From Arthrobacter sp. 131MFCol6.1 (lineage in GTDB: Bacteria; Actinomycetota; Actinomycetes; Actinomycetales; Micrococcaceae), in contig NZ_KB895543.1 in NCBI RefSeq assembly GCF_000374925.1, positions 124,001 to 188,000 of the forward strand: a DNA stretch of 64,000 nucleotides. Direction: 5' to 3'. Below, in pieces: positions 7,512-16,147 of this stretch. Under the pieces are notes generated by a model that was not told where the DNA came from, made no database searches, and saw only the letters and a list, made by a program, of their open reading frames with translations. A program made the translations under genes and the position numbers. Within the stretch, counting starts at the first letter, position 1; every line of letters starts with the position of its first letter.

Positions 7512-10500
7512 TCAGTCGTTGAACAGCCCCGCCAGGTCCTCCGCCGTCAGGGCGCCGCCGGAGAGCGCGTCGCCCTCCATGACGTCGGCGAAAAGCTGGG
7601 ACTTCTTCGCCTTGAGTGCCATTACCTTCTCCTCGATCGTGTCCTTGGCGACCAGCCGGTAGACCATGACGTTCCGGGCCTGGCCGATCCGGTGGGTCCG
7701 GTCCACGGCCTGGGCCTCCGACGCCGGGTTCCACCACGGGTCCAGCAGGAACACGTAGTCGGCCTCGGTCAGGTTCAGGCCGAAGCCGCCGGCCTTGAGG
7801 CTGATGAGGAACACCGGCGCGGCGCCGTTCTTGAACTCGTTCACGACGTCGGTGCGGTTGCGTGTGCCGCCGTCGAGGTAGCAGAACTCGATGTTCTCCT
7901 CGACCAGCCGCTCCCGGACCTTGCCCAGGAAACCGGTGAACTGGCTGAAGATCAGGGCCCGGTGCCCTTCGGCCACCAGGTCCGCGAGCTGCTCGAACAG
8001 GACATCGAGCTTGCTGGAACGCACCCCGGACAGGGAGGGATCGATCAGCGAGGGATCCAGGCTCAGCTGCCGGAGCAGGGTCAGCGACTGGAAGATGGTG
8101 AACCGGTTCTTGTTGACGTCCTCAATCAGGCCAAGGATTTTCTGGCGCTCCCGCTGCAGGTGGGTCTGGTAGACCTTCTGGTGCCGCGGGTTCAGCACGA
8201 CTTCCAGGATCTGCTCCTGCTTGGGCGGCAGGTCACTGATGACCTGTTCCTTGGTGCGCCGCATCATGAGCGGCCGGACGCGCCGCCGGAGCTTGTCCAG
8301 CTGCCCCTTGTCGCCGTTCTTCTCCACCGGCTTCTGGTAATACTCGGCGAACCGTTTGGGGCTGGAAAAGAGCCCGGGCGCCACGATCGAGGTCAGTGCC
8401 CAGAATTCCATCAGGTTGTTCTCCAGCGGCGTGCCGGTGATGGCGAGCTTGAAGGCGGCGGGCAGTTTGCGGGCGCACTGGTAGGCCTTGGACTGGTGGT
8501 TCTTGACGAACTGCGCCTCGTCCAGGACCAGCCCTGCCCAGGCCTGGGAGGCGTAGGCCTCGTAGTCGATCCGGAACAGGGCGTAGGAGGTGATGATGAT
8601 GTCCGCACCGGCCATCGCCTCGGCCGGGTGCGAGCCGCTCTTGGCGAAGGTCTCGCCGATGGCGCGCACGCTGAGCCCGGGCGCGAACCGTGCCGTCTCC
8701 GCCTCCCAGTTGCCCACCACTGAAGTGGGGGCGACGACGAGGAACGGGGCGGTCCCGGCTTCATCGCCTGCGGCGGCGTCCTTCGCGGCACAGATCAGCG
8801 CCAGGGCCTGCACGGTCTTGCCCAGGCCCATGTCGTCGGCCAGCACCCCGCCGAGGCCGTGGCGGTACAGGAAGCTCAGCCAGTTGAAGCCCTCCAGCTG
8901 GTACGGGCGCAGCTCGGCGTTCAGCGACCCGGGCAGGGGCAGGCCCTTGATGCCGCCTTCGAGCAGGCCGCCAACGGACTCGCGCCACGCCGCGGCCTGT
9001 TCATCCACGATGCCCAGGTGCGCGAGCTCGTCCCACAGCCCGGCCTGGAAGCGGCTGATCTGCAGCGGGGCATCTTTGTCGCCGGGGTTGTCCTGCAGGG
9101 AGCGGGCCTCGTCGATCAACGCCCGCAGCTGGTGCAGCTCCGGCAGGTCCAGCGCGAAGTACGCCCCGCTGGGGAGCAGCATGCGGGTCTGGCCGGCGGC
9201 GAGGGCGGAAAACAGTGCCGCGAAGGAAACCGGCTGCCCCTCCAGGGTGATGACGATGCCCAGATCGAACCAGTCGCGGCTGTCCGTCGCCTTTGTGGAG
9301 ATCGCCACCACCGGGGCTTCTTCGGCTTCGCGGTAGTCCGCAATCTCGCCGGAGGTATCCACGGAGACGTCGCGGAGATCGCGGAGCCGGGGGAGCACGT
9401 CCTCGGTGAAGGCGAGGGTGTCCAGCCCGGACAGTTCTGCCGTGGCTGCCAGGCGCGGCGTGCCCCAGCCTCCGGTCGCAGACTCGCCCAGAGCCGGCAC
9501 GACGTCCCAGGGCTGCCCGACCGCCTCAAGGATGCGGGCCTCGGCAGGGTCGTCCCGATAGCCGTGATCGCCCGGGTGCCGCCACAGCGGCTGCGCCGTG
9601 ACGAGGTTCCCGGAGGTGTAGTGCCATTCCCAATGCAGCCGGACCCGGTGGTCCGCCCCATAGTTGGCCAGCAGGGACAGGGTGGGGACGGCCAGCGTGG
9701 GCAGTTCCACCGATTCGTCGGAGGCGGTAACCCGGGCGGTTTGCTTGAGCTTCGGGTAAAAGCCGGTCAGGAACCGGCTTTCGTCCCGGGCGGGGATGTG
9801 CAGGGTGGTCCCGCCCGTGACGAAGGTCAGCAGTTCCTCGCTGAGACCGCTCTCCAGCGGGGCAAGGGTGATGACGGGGTCGGTGGGGGCGAGACCGGGC
9901 AGGGCGTCGCCGTCGGAAGCCAGGAAGATTCCGTGCGCCGGGCGGCCGATGGTCCCGACCGACGCCGGATCCACCACCTCGCCTTCGACCGTGATGGTCG
10001 GCGCGAGCTCGAGACCGCCGTCGTCTCCGCCGGTGCCGAACCGCGCCAGGTTCAGCCCGACGGCGGCAGGCTGCTCGACCAGCCGCACCGGCTCCGTGCC
10101 GCGGCTGTGCACCAGGGCGACGCCGATTTTCTGGGCCTGGGACAGCAGGCTCCACAGGTTCTTGCCGGCGTAAGTGTTCAGTCCCAGCCACAGCCCGGTG
10201 CCGGAGTGCTGGCGGTTCGCCACGGCGGTGTGCGAGGCGAGGAATTCCTGCATCCACTCGACATGCGCCTCGTTGCATTCGCGCCGGTAGTTCAGGTAGC
10301 TCAGCGTGCTCCAGGAGACGTCGCCGCGGATCCACTTGCCCTTGGCCCCCATGATGACGGGGCGTGCCTTGAGCTGGCGGACGCTGCGGAGCGGATCACG
10401 GCGGCCCGTGTAGGAAAAGTGCGGGGCGGGGTCCTCGACGTCGAACTGGAGCGCCAGCGGGGTGCCGTTGGCGGACGGCGTGATCCCCGGATGGGCGATC

Positions 10501-10904
10501 AGGGGGCTGAGGGCCTGCTCCCAGTCGGCCATTTCCGGCGGCGCGCTCTGGCGGGAGAGCCGGGTGCCCTCGGCGGGGGCCAGCAGCTGCATCCGGGTGG
10601 CCGGGTTGTCCTCGGCCGCGAAGAGCAGGGCCGCCACGTGCTTGCAGTCCTTGCGGACCGGGCAGCTGCAGACGCCGACCGTGCAGCTCCAGCCGCCCGC
10701 CTTCCGGACCAGCTTCGCCGTCGTGGAATACGGCACGTCGGAACCGCCCCGCACCTTGCCCAGCAGCAGGCCTGTGGCCGCGTCGAAGGAGATCCCGGAA
10801 ACGCGGCTCCCCATGGCGTAAGCGAGCCCGGCCGCGAGGGAGCGGTCGTTGATCGCGGGAGTCTGTATTGCCAGTGCCGCACTCTCGTCCGGATGGGATG
10901 GCAT
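7512..10904 (-). CDS. SWIM zinc-finger SNF2-family DEAD/DEAH-box ATPase
   Basis: 1130 residues. A SWIM zinc-binding motif is at C79-x-C81...C87-x-H89 (VCSCPVRKDCKH). A long central region carries no motif I recognise. The C-terminal half is a SNF2 translocase: Walker A DDMGLGKT near 690-697, DEAQ box LDEAQFVKN near 793, motif III ITGTPLENN, then a helicase C domain with FSQFTGFLGKV and QAVDRTHRIGQ. These proteins move along double-stranded DNA and remodel bound proteins; bacterial SWIM-SNF2 members (HepA/RapA-like) are linked to transcription recycling or repair, but the precise role is unknown. It is a single-gene unit on the minus strand, divergent from the DMP19 gene. Confidence 0.92.
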   Translation of the reverse strand: MPSHPDESAALAIQTPAINDRSLAAGLAYAMGSRVSGISFDAATGLLLGKVRGGSDVPYSTTAKLVRKAGGWSCTVGVCSCPVRKDCKHVAALLFAAEDNPATRMQLLAPAEGTRLSRQSAPPEMADWEQALSPLIAHPGITPSANGTPLALQFDVEDPAPHFSYTGRRDPLRSVRQLKARPVIMGAKGKWIRGDVSWSTLSYLNYRRECNEAHVEWMQEFLASHTAVANRQHSGTGLWLGLNTYAGKNLWSLLSQAQKIGVALVHSRGTEPVRLVEQPAAVGLNLARFGTGGDDGGLELAPTITVEGEVVDPASVGTIGRPAHGIFLASDGDALPGLAPTDPVITLAPLESGLSEELLTFVTGGTTLHIPARDESRFLTGFYPKLKQTARVTASDESVELPTLAVPTLSLLANYGADHRVRLHWEWHYTSGNLVTAQPLWRHPGDHGYRDDPAEARILEAVGQPWDVVPALGESATGGWGTPRLAATAELSGLDTLAFTEDVLPRLRDLRDVSVDTSGEIADYREAEEAPVVAISTKATDSRDWFDLGIVITLEGQPVSFAALFSALAAGQTRMLLPSGAYFALDLPELHQLRALIDEARSLQDNPGDKDAPLQISRFQAGLWDELAHLGIVDEQAAAWRESVGGLLEGGIKGLPLPGSLNAELRPYQLEGFNWLSFLYRHGLGGVLADDMGLGKTVQALALICAAKDAAAGDEAGTAPFLVVAPTSVVGNWEAETARFAPGLSVRAIGETFAKSGSHPAEAMAGADIIITSYALFRIDYEAYASQAWAGLVLDEAQFVKNHQSKAYQCARKLPAAFKLAITGTPLENNLMEFWALTSIVAPGLFSSPKRFAEYYQKPVEKNGDKGQLDKLRRRVRPLMMRRTKEQVISDLPPKQEQILEVVLNPRHQKVYQTHLQRERQKILGLIEDVNKNRFTIFQSLTLLRQLSLDPSLIDPSLSGVRSSKLDVLFEQLADLVAEGHRALIFSQFTGFLGKVRERLVEENIEFCYLDGGTRNRTDVVNEFKNGAAPVFLISLKAGGFGLNLTEADYVFLLDPWWNPASEAQAVDRTHRIGQARNVMVYRLVAKDTIEEKVMALKAKKSQLFADVMEGDALSGGALTAEDLAGLFND

Positions 10905-11100
10905 GTGCGCGCTACTTTCGGCAGGTGGTCATCTGATCCATCTTACCGAGCCTGCCGGGCCCCAGGAACTTCGCCTCCGCCCGCGCAACCGCCACTCAAA
11001 CTTCGCCTGACGTTCAACTGGGGCTCGGCCGCCCGCCGTGAAGACGGACCTACCGTGGAGGGGTCCGGAGAACCAGCAGTGCCAGCAGTAAGGATCCCGC

Positions 11101-12030
11101 ATGACCAACGGCGAGCCCACCATCCAGTCCGCCCACAGCTATCCCACCGTACTGACCACGGAAAGCCTCAAAGGCGGAAACGACGACGTCGTCGACGCGA
11201 ACGTCAACGTGGTCAACGCCATGTTCGAGGAGTTGCTGGACACGGAAGAGATCTCCCCGGCCGCGCTGCGCAGTTACTACGTGGACTTCTACCTGACGCA
11301 GGCGCTGGCCGGCGGCTTCGCGCAGTACGTGTTCACCGCGCCCGAACGCGAGGAAGTCGACCCCTATGTCCGGGAAGGCCTGGCGGCCATGGGCGCCGGC
11401 GCGCACCTGGACCTCTTCAACCGCACGGTGGCCGCCTTCGGCGCCCTGACCGACACCGACGTCGACGCCTACCTCGACGGCGGCAGCGGCTGGGCCGCCG
11501 GAGCCGGCACAGAGGAAGGTGAACCCGGGGACGGAGTCTCCGACGCCGTTCGGCACATTGAAGAACTGGACGGGGAATTCGAGTCGATCCTCGCAACGGA
11601 GGACATCGCGGCGCTGAACGCCGCCTGGCTGCGCGGCCAGGAGGACTTGCTGGTCCTTTCCGACGACGACCTCGACGCCCACATTGCCGGGCGGGTGGCC
11701 CGGCTTTCCGACCTCGCCGAGCGCCAGGCGGCAGCCGCCGAGGAAGCGCTCCTGGACGCGCCGGAGTTCGAACAGATCATCCGGGAGCTGTGCGAGATTG
11801 CCGGCCACAGCCTGGAGCGGATCACCATGGGCGATCCCAACTACGAGCACAACGGGGAGACCACCCTGGCCTGGCACTTCACCACGGAACAGGGCGAATT
11901 CCTCATGCTGGAGGACGACGACGAGGCCTTCATGCTCAATCCGCGGACCCAGGAAATCCTCGCGGCTGTGGAGTTCGAGGAGGCCGAGGACTTCGAAGGG
12001 TCAGCGGAGTTCGCAGAGGCCCGCGCGTAG
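11101..12030 (+). CDS. DMP19-family protein (DUF4375-like)
   Basis: 309 residues, soluble and strongly acidic. The N-terminal part (about 25-130) has the DMP19 signature: NVVNAMFEELLDTEEISPAAL, then RSYYVDFYLTQALAGGFAQYV. This family includes the neisserial DNA mimic DMP19, which binds the repressor NHTF, but most bacterial members are uncharacterised and DNA mimicry should not be assumed. The Glu/Asp-rich C-terminus (MLEDDDEAFMLN, EFEEAEDFEGSAEFAEA) is compatible with it. ATG at 11101 follows AAGGATCCCGC. Monocistronic, divergent from the SNF2 gene. Confidence 0.75.
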   Translation: MTNGEPTIQSAHSYPTVLTTESLKGGNDDVVDANVNVVNAMFEELLDTEEISPAALRSYYVDFYLTQALAGGFAQYVFTAPEREEVDPYVREGLAAMGAGAHLDLFNRTVAAFGALTDTDVDAYLDGGSGWAAGAGTEEGEPGDGVSDAVRHIEELDGEFESILATEDIAALNAAWLRGQEDLLVLSDDDLDAHIAGRVARLSDLAERQAAAAEEALLDAPEFEQIIRELCEIAGHSLERITMGDPNYEHNGETTLAWHFTTEQGEFLMLEDDDEAFMLNPRTQEILAAVEFEEAEDFEGSAEFAEARA

Positions 12031-12054
12031 GCGGCCCTACCCGACAGTTTTTTC

Positions 12055-12101
12055 CGGTACGGCCGGCGTCTGCCCCCCAAATGCAGGCGCCGGCCGTACC
12101 G
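12055..12101. terminator. Hairpin between convergent DMP19 and lipoprotein genes
   Basis: Perfect 14-bp GC-rich arms (12055-12068 and 12088-12101) with a 19-base loop sit between two convergent genes. A T-run (12048-12053) lies 5' of the stem on the plus strand, so it is not a canonical U-tract for either direction. Position supports a bidirectional terminator. Confidence 0.55.
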
Positions 12102-12193
12102 TGCTTAGTGACGGTAGTGTCCCTGGCCCGGCCCCGCCGCGCTTAGTTTTCCTGCCCGGCGAACCGGACCGGGCGGATCCGCGGCGGGCGAGC

Positions 12194-12727
12194 CTACCCG
12201 GCCGGCGGTGCGGTGATCATTTCCCCGGAGGGTGACACGAGGTACCAGACGCCGCCGACGCCCTGGCCGGTGATGTCGCCCGCGGTCTGGTCTTTGGAGT
12301 AGTAGTAGATCGGCATCCCGTTGATGGTCACCTGCATCTTTCCGTCAGCCGTTGGGATGGTTCCGACCTTGCCGGTGACGCCGTTGACGGTGGGAGTGGC
12401 TGTCGTCGACGTGACAGGGGGCCACGACGTCAGGCACGCGCCGGTGCAGACGCTGTTCCCGGAATCCTTCGTGTTCTTGGTGAAGTAATAGACGCTCAGT
12501 CCCTGGGCGCCCACCACGATCTGGCCCGCCTTGGACTCGGCCACCGAGAGCTCCGCGGCAGACGTGGACGCCGGAGCGGAACTGGCCGGCGCGCTGGTGG
12601 CGGTCTCTGCGGGAGCGGACGTGGCCGGTGCCGCCGACGTCGGCGTCGTGGTCGTTCCGCCGCCGCAGCCGGACAGCAGCACGGCCAGAGCGAACGCGGA
12701 CAAGCCAATGCTGAGGTGCTTCTTCAT
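12194..12727 (-). CDS. COG4315 / Lipoprotein_15 repeat lipoprotein
   Basis: 177 residues. A lipoprotein signal peptide (MKKHLSIGLSAFALAVLLSG) is followed by the lipobox Cys (LLSGCGGG). A Ser/Thr/Ala/Pro-rich linker (about 25-60) leads to two repeats of the secreted Lipoprotein_15 module: QGLSVYYFTKNTKDSGNSVC-TGACLTSWPPV and NGMPIYYYSKDQTAGDITGQG-VGGVWYLV. Function is unknown; members sit on the outer face of the membrane. The ATG at 12727 has AGGAG upstream. It is divergent from an ECF sigma/anti-sigma pair, so it is probably a target of that sigma factor. Confidence 0.88.
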   Translation of the reverse strand: MKKHLSIGLSAFALAVLLSGCGGGTTTTPTSAAPATSAPAETATSAPASSAPASTSAAELSVAESKAGQIVVGAQGLSVYYFTKNTKDSGNSVCTGACLTSWPPVTSTTATPTVNGVTGKVGTIPTADGKMQVTINGMPIYYYSKDQTAGDITGQGVGGVWYLVSPSGEMITAPPAG

Positions 12728-12810
12728 TTGCTGCTCCTAGACTTGAGCCAGCCCAACTCGGAGGCCGGCGCTACCGGATACGACGCCATGGAGCGCGGAA
12801 TGGTTCAGGC

Positions 12811-12839
12811 GGAACCGACATGTTCGTGTCGGGCCGTCC
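12811..12839 (+). promoter_or_regulatory. Possible ECF-type promoter before the sigma gene
   Basis: GGAACC (12811-12816) and CCGTCC (12834-12839) are 17 bases apart, resembling the GGAAC / CGTC boxes of ECF-dependent promoters, about 70 bases before the sigma gene. It would give autoregulation. Only one candidate was seen by eye, so confidence is low. Confidence 0.35.
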
Positions 12840-12911
12840 TGGGGCACACTGAACTATTGGGCCTGCCCGTACGTCTTACAGGGGCAGAACAAGGTTCCCG
12901 GGAGGTGGGCA

Positions 12912-13421
12912 ATGCCGCTGGACGAAGACGTGGTGGCTGCGATCTACCGCGACCACGGAACGGCCCTGAAGCGCTTTGTCCTCAGCGTCTCCCGGGATCC
13001 TCAGCTCGCCGACGACGTCGTCCAGGAGACGGTGCTGCGGGTCTGGCAGCAGGCGCCGCAGATCACCGGCAGCCTGCGCAGCTACCTGTTCCGGACGGCC
13101 CGCAACATCATGATCGACAACTACCGCAAGGCCCAGCGGCGGCCGCAGGAAGCCGGCGACCGCGATGTCCAGGCCCTCCCGGAAGGCGGCGTCGGCGCCG
13201 GGCGCATCGATGAGCTGCTCAACAAGGTGCTGATGGAAGAGGCGTTGCTGCGGCTCAGCGCGGAACACCGCGAGGTCCTTGTCGCGCTCCACTACCGCCG
13301 CTACACAGTCCAGGAGGCATCCGCCCAATTGAAGATCCCCAGCGGCACGGTGAAGTCCCGGGCGTTCTACGCCGTGCGGGCCCTGCGGACGATCCTCGAC
13401 GAAATGGGGGTGCAGCGATGA
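12912..13421 (+). CDS. ECF-type RNA polymerase sigma factor
   Basis: 169 residues, the usual ECF size. Region 2 spans about 10-75 (YRDHGTALKRFVLSVSRDPQ, DDVVQETVLRVWQQAP, YLFRTARNIMIDNYRK), and region 4 about 110-165 (LSAEHREVLVALHYRRYTVQ, LKIPSGTVKSRAFYAVRALR). It directs RNA polymerase to a small regulon when released from its anti-sigma factor. The ATG at 12912 follows GGGAGGTGG. The stop overlaps the start of the anti-sigma gene (ATGA), giving translational coupling. Stress signal unknown; region 4 resembles the SigK/SigL type. Confidence 0.93.
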   Translation: MPLDEDVVAAIYRDHGTALKRFVLSVSRDPQLADDVVQETVLRVWQQAPQITGSLRSYLFRTARNIMIDNYRKAQRRPQEAGDRDVQALPEGGVGAGRIDELLNKVLMEEALLRLSAEHREVLVALHYRRYTVQEASAQLKIPSGTVKSRAFYAVRALRTILDEMGVQR

Positions 13422-14101
13422 ACGGGACCGAGCTGCATCACCTCCTCGGCGCGTACCTGCTCGGCGGGCTGGAGCCGGCCGAAGCCGCGGCCTTCGAGCA
13501 GCATCTTGCCGGGTGCGCGGACTGCCGCCAGGAGCTGGACGACCTTGCCAGCCTCCCCGCGCTGCTGGACGCGATCCCGGTCTCCGACGCCGTCGCGCTC
13601 ACCGCCGCGGCTGCGGCCGCCCGGGAACGCGCGCTGGTTCCGCCGGAACCCGAACCTGTCCCGCGCCGGCTCCTGGACGAGCTCGCCGCCCGACGCCGGA
13701 AGGTGCGGCGCCGGTGGACGTCGGCGGTGGCCGCGGCGGCCGCCGCCTGCCTGGGGCTGGGGATCATGGCCGGTCCGCTGCTGAACCAGGCCGCCAAGCC
13801 GGACGCGAGCTATTCCGTTGCGGCCAGCAGCGGGCTGGAGGTCACGGTGGGGCTCGTCAAGAAAACCTGGGGCACCGAACTGGCGGTGGACGGCCGCAGC
13901 CTGCCCGTCGCCGGGACCCTCTCGCTCTGGGTGAAGGACCGCGACGGCGGCGTGGACCGTGCCTGCGCGTGGACGGCCACGCCCACCGGCAGGGTCCGGA
14001 TCACCGGGGCGACGCCGGTGCAGCTGGCCAGGATCGCCAGTGTCGAGATGCGCGACGAGCAGCAGCAGACCGTGGCTGTCATCGCCGTGCCGCAGGGGTA
14101 G
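13418..14101 (+). CDS. Anti-sigma factor with ZAS zinc finger (RskA-like)
   Basis: 227 residues. The N-terminal ZAS domain has H29-x3-C33-x2-C36 (HLAGCADC) for zinc and sigma binding. A single transmembrane segment at about 103-125 (WTSAVAAAAAACLGLGIMAG) is followed by an extracytoplasmic RskA-type C domain of about 100 residues. It holds the upstream sigma factor at the membrane until a signal leads to proteolysis. It starts inside the sigma stop codon (ATGA overlap at 13418). A short tandem repeat (14135-14172) lies behind it. Confidence 0.9.
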   Translation: MNGTELHHLLGAYLLGGLEPAEAAAFEQHLAGCADCRQELDDLASLPALLDAIPVSDAVALTAAAAAARERALVPPEPEPVPRRLLDELAARRRKVRRRWTSAVAAAAAACLGLGIMAGPLLNQAAKPDASYSVAASSGLEVTVGLVKKTWGTELAVDGRSLPVAGTLSLWVKDRDGGVDRACAWTATPTGRVRITGATPVQLARIASVEMRDEQQQTVAVIAVPQG

Positions 14102-14134
14102 CCCACCCCTGGCGGCACGGCGGCCGGTCCGGTC

Positions 14135-14172
14135 CGGGATCCGGAAGTCGGCGCGGGATCCGGAAGTCGGCG
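14135..14172. repeat. Two-copy 19-bp tandem repeat
   Basis: The 19-base unit CGGGATCCGGAAGTCGGCG occurs twice head to tail (14135-14153 and 14154-14172), between the anti-sigma stop and the DUF1206 stop (convergent genes). Identical copies suggest a recent slippage duplication. Confidence 0.85.
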
Positions 14173-14177
14173 CGAGC

Positions 14178-14984
14178 CTACATCTTCGCGAGCTTGGCCC
14201 GCACCGCCATGTAGATGCCGTAGCAGATCAGCCCCACACCCACTGCGGCCAGCAAGTACACGCCGAACGGCTGCTCCCGCAGGGCCTTCAGGCTGCCGTC
14301 GAGCCCGGTTGACTCTTCGGGGTGTGCCTTCACCGTGGCGATGATGATGAGCAGGCCCACCAGCAGCAGCGCAAAGCCCTTGGCAACGTAGCCCACCATG
14401 CCGATCACCGTCACCGCGGTGCGGGCCTGCGGCTGGGACGGCATGCGCAGGTACTTGATGAAGGACTTCTTGAAGCCGCGGATCGCGTAGACGATCCCGG
14501 TGACGGCGACCGCGGCGCCGATGACCACCAGGAGCGCAACGCCGCCCGGTGCCTTCATGAGGTTTACGGTCATATCGGAAGTCGACTCGCGGTTGTCGGA
14601 GCCGGCCCCGGTGGCGACCGACGCGAGCGTCAGGGCAAACGCGGCGTACACCACGGCCTGCAGGGCTGCTTTGAGTTTCTTGCCGATCTTCTTCTTGGTC
14701 GGCAGGTGCCCGAAATCGAAAATGGCGTCGGATGTCTGCCAGATGGCCAGCGCAACGCAGGCGGCAAAAGAAGTCCAGAGCAGCAACGGCCCCGCCGGCT
14801 GCCCGGCGAGCTCCTCCACCGCGCCGCTGACATCGGCCTGGCCCTGGCCGCCCATGGCGAGCCGGATCGCGACCAGCCCGATGAGGAAGTGCAGCAACCC
14901 CGACACGGCGAACCCGGCCCGTGCTGCGATTTCGAGGGGCTTCGAATTGGTGACGTCCTCGGCGACGTCAGCAGCGTCCTTCAT
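14178..14984 (-). CDS. DUF1206 membrane protein
   Basis: 268 residues with six hydrophobic segments arranged as three repeats of two helices, the DUF1206 layout (repeat starts near EIAARAGFAVSGLLHFLIGL, LKAALQAVVYAAFALTLAS and TAVTVIGMVGYVAKGFALLL). Length is normal. The family is widespread in actinobacteria and of unknown function. It is in the cytoplasmic membrane. It stands alone, convergent with the anti-sigma gene and 103 bases after trmB on the same strand. Confidence 0.9.
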   Translation of the reverse strand: MKDAADVAEDVTNSKPLEIAARAGFAVSGLLHFLIGLVAIRLAMGGQGQADVSGAVEELAGQPAGPLLLWTSFAACVALAIWQTSDAIFDFGHLPTKKKIGKKLKAALQAVVYAAFALTLASVATGAGSDNRESTSDMTVNLMKAPGGVALLVVIGAAVAVTGIVYAIRGFKKSFIKYLRMPSQPQARTAVTVIGMVGYVAKGFALLLVGLLIIIATVKAHPEESTGLDGSLKALREQPFGVYLLAAVGVGLICYGIYMAVRAKLAKM

Positions 14985-15087
14985 TTCTCGTTTGATGATC
15001 GTTTCCTTAGTACTACCCAGCGTGATTCGTTCCGTAATCGTGCCACGCGAAGCCGCTCAGCGACAGATACCCGTGAACCGGGCGTGC

Positions 15088-16044
15088 CTAAATTCGGCGG
15101 TAGCTGAGGTCGAAGATCAGGCGGCCGGCTTCGTGCGCCTTGTTTTCGAAGCTGGTCAGAATGCGGCCCTCAAACCGCGGCGCCCACCCGCCGGTCCCGT
15201 CGACGCCCTCGTTGGGCCCGGTGTGCTCGGTGCTGACGGGCGCCCGGCCTTCCTTGACGGGGGCTCCGCCCACGCGGGACTCGACGCCGGATTCCCACAC
15301 CTGGGTCAGGGGGCTGTCCGCACCGGCGCGCTCGCCCTCGTGCAGGTTCTCGAACTCTGCCGAGCCCGCCATGACCTCGCGGACATGAACGGCGTAGTTG
15401 GACCAGTCGGTCGCGATCCGGAAGGTGCCGCCAGGTTTGATGGCCCGGGCGGCGAGATCAGCGAAGGCCGGTTGAATGAGGCGGCGCTTGTGGTGCCGGG
15501 ACTTGTGCCACGGATCCGGGAAGAACACCCAGAGTTCCGTGACAGAGCCGGCCGGGAGCATGGTTGCCAGCACCTCGGGCGCGTTCGCCTCGACCACCCT
15601 CACGTTGCTCAGCCCGCGACTGTTGATTTTGATCAAAGTGTTGGCCAGGCCGGGGGTGTACACCTCCACGGCCAGGAAGTCGGTGTCCGGGTTCTGCTCC
15701 GCGGCGTGGCACACGGCATCGCCCAGTCCGGAGCCGATCTCGACCACCAGCGGAGCCGTGCGGCCGAATTCGGCCTCCGCGTCGAACACATAGTCAGGGT
15801 GGACGGAGGTGTTGGCGACATGGCGGGGGACCTCAACCGCCCAACGGTCCGCGTGTTCCTCCCAGGCCGCCTGGCGGCGGCCCTGCAGGCGCGTGCCGCG
15901 GCGCACGAAGCTCACCGGACGGCCTCCGTACGTGCCGAACGAGGCTTGGCTGCCGGGGGTCACGGGGCGCGGCAGCTGGGTCTCGTCCGGGGCGCCGGAC
16001 TCCGGGTTTGCCGGCATGCCGGGGGATTCTGGGGATTCGCTCAT
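15088..16044 (-). CDS. trmB: tRNA (guanine-N7-)-methyltransferase
   Basis: 318 residues. TrmB transfers a methyl group from SAM to N7 of G46 in the tRNA variable loop. The SAM-binding motif is LVVEIGSGLGDAVCHAA; the family signature PDPWHKSRHHKRRL follows. A disordered N-terminus of about 60 residues and an insertion near the C-terminus (GVESRVGGAPVKEGRAPVS) are common in actinobacteria. The frame stays open to 16647 but overlaps the divergent MFS gene; the ATG at 16044 is preceded directly by GGAAGGG, closer than usual, so a slightly later start is possible. Confidence 0.93.
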   Translation of the reverse strand: MSESPESPGMPANPESGAPDETQLPRPVTPGSQASFGTYGGRPVSFVRRGTRLQGRRQAAWEEHADRWAVEVPRHVANTSVHPDYVFDAEAEFGRTAPLVVEIGSGLGDAVCHAAEQNPDTDFLAVEVYTPGLANTLIKINSRGLSNVRVVEANAPEVLATMLPAGSVTELWVFFPDPWHKSRHHKRRLIQPAFADLAARAIKPGGTFRIATDWSNYAVHVREVMAGSAEFENLHEGERAGADSPLTQVWESGVESRVGGAPVKEGRAPVSTEHTGPNEGVDGTGGWAPRFEGRILTSFENKAHEAGRLIFDLSYRRI

Positions 16045-16147
16045 CCCTTCCAGAATAGTTGAGTTCGCCGGCCCGGGCCGCCCGGGGGATCCCGTAGGCC
16101 GCGGAGGAGGGGTGACGGGATAGGGGTAAAGAAGCGGGGCTGCAAGA

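Noticed and set aside
8859..11522. 887-residue plus-strand open frame
   Set aside because: Antisense shadow of the SNF2-family gene, with low-complexity Gly/Arg/Gln composition typical of high-GC complementary frames.
12048..12101. Canonical intrinsic terminator with T-run
   Set aside because: The T-run lies 5' of the stem on the plus strand and reads as A's after the stem on the minus strand, so it is not a U-tract.
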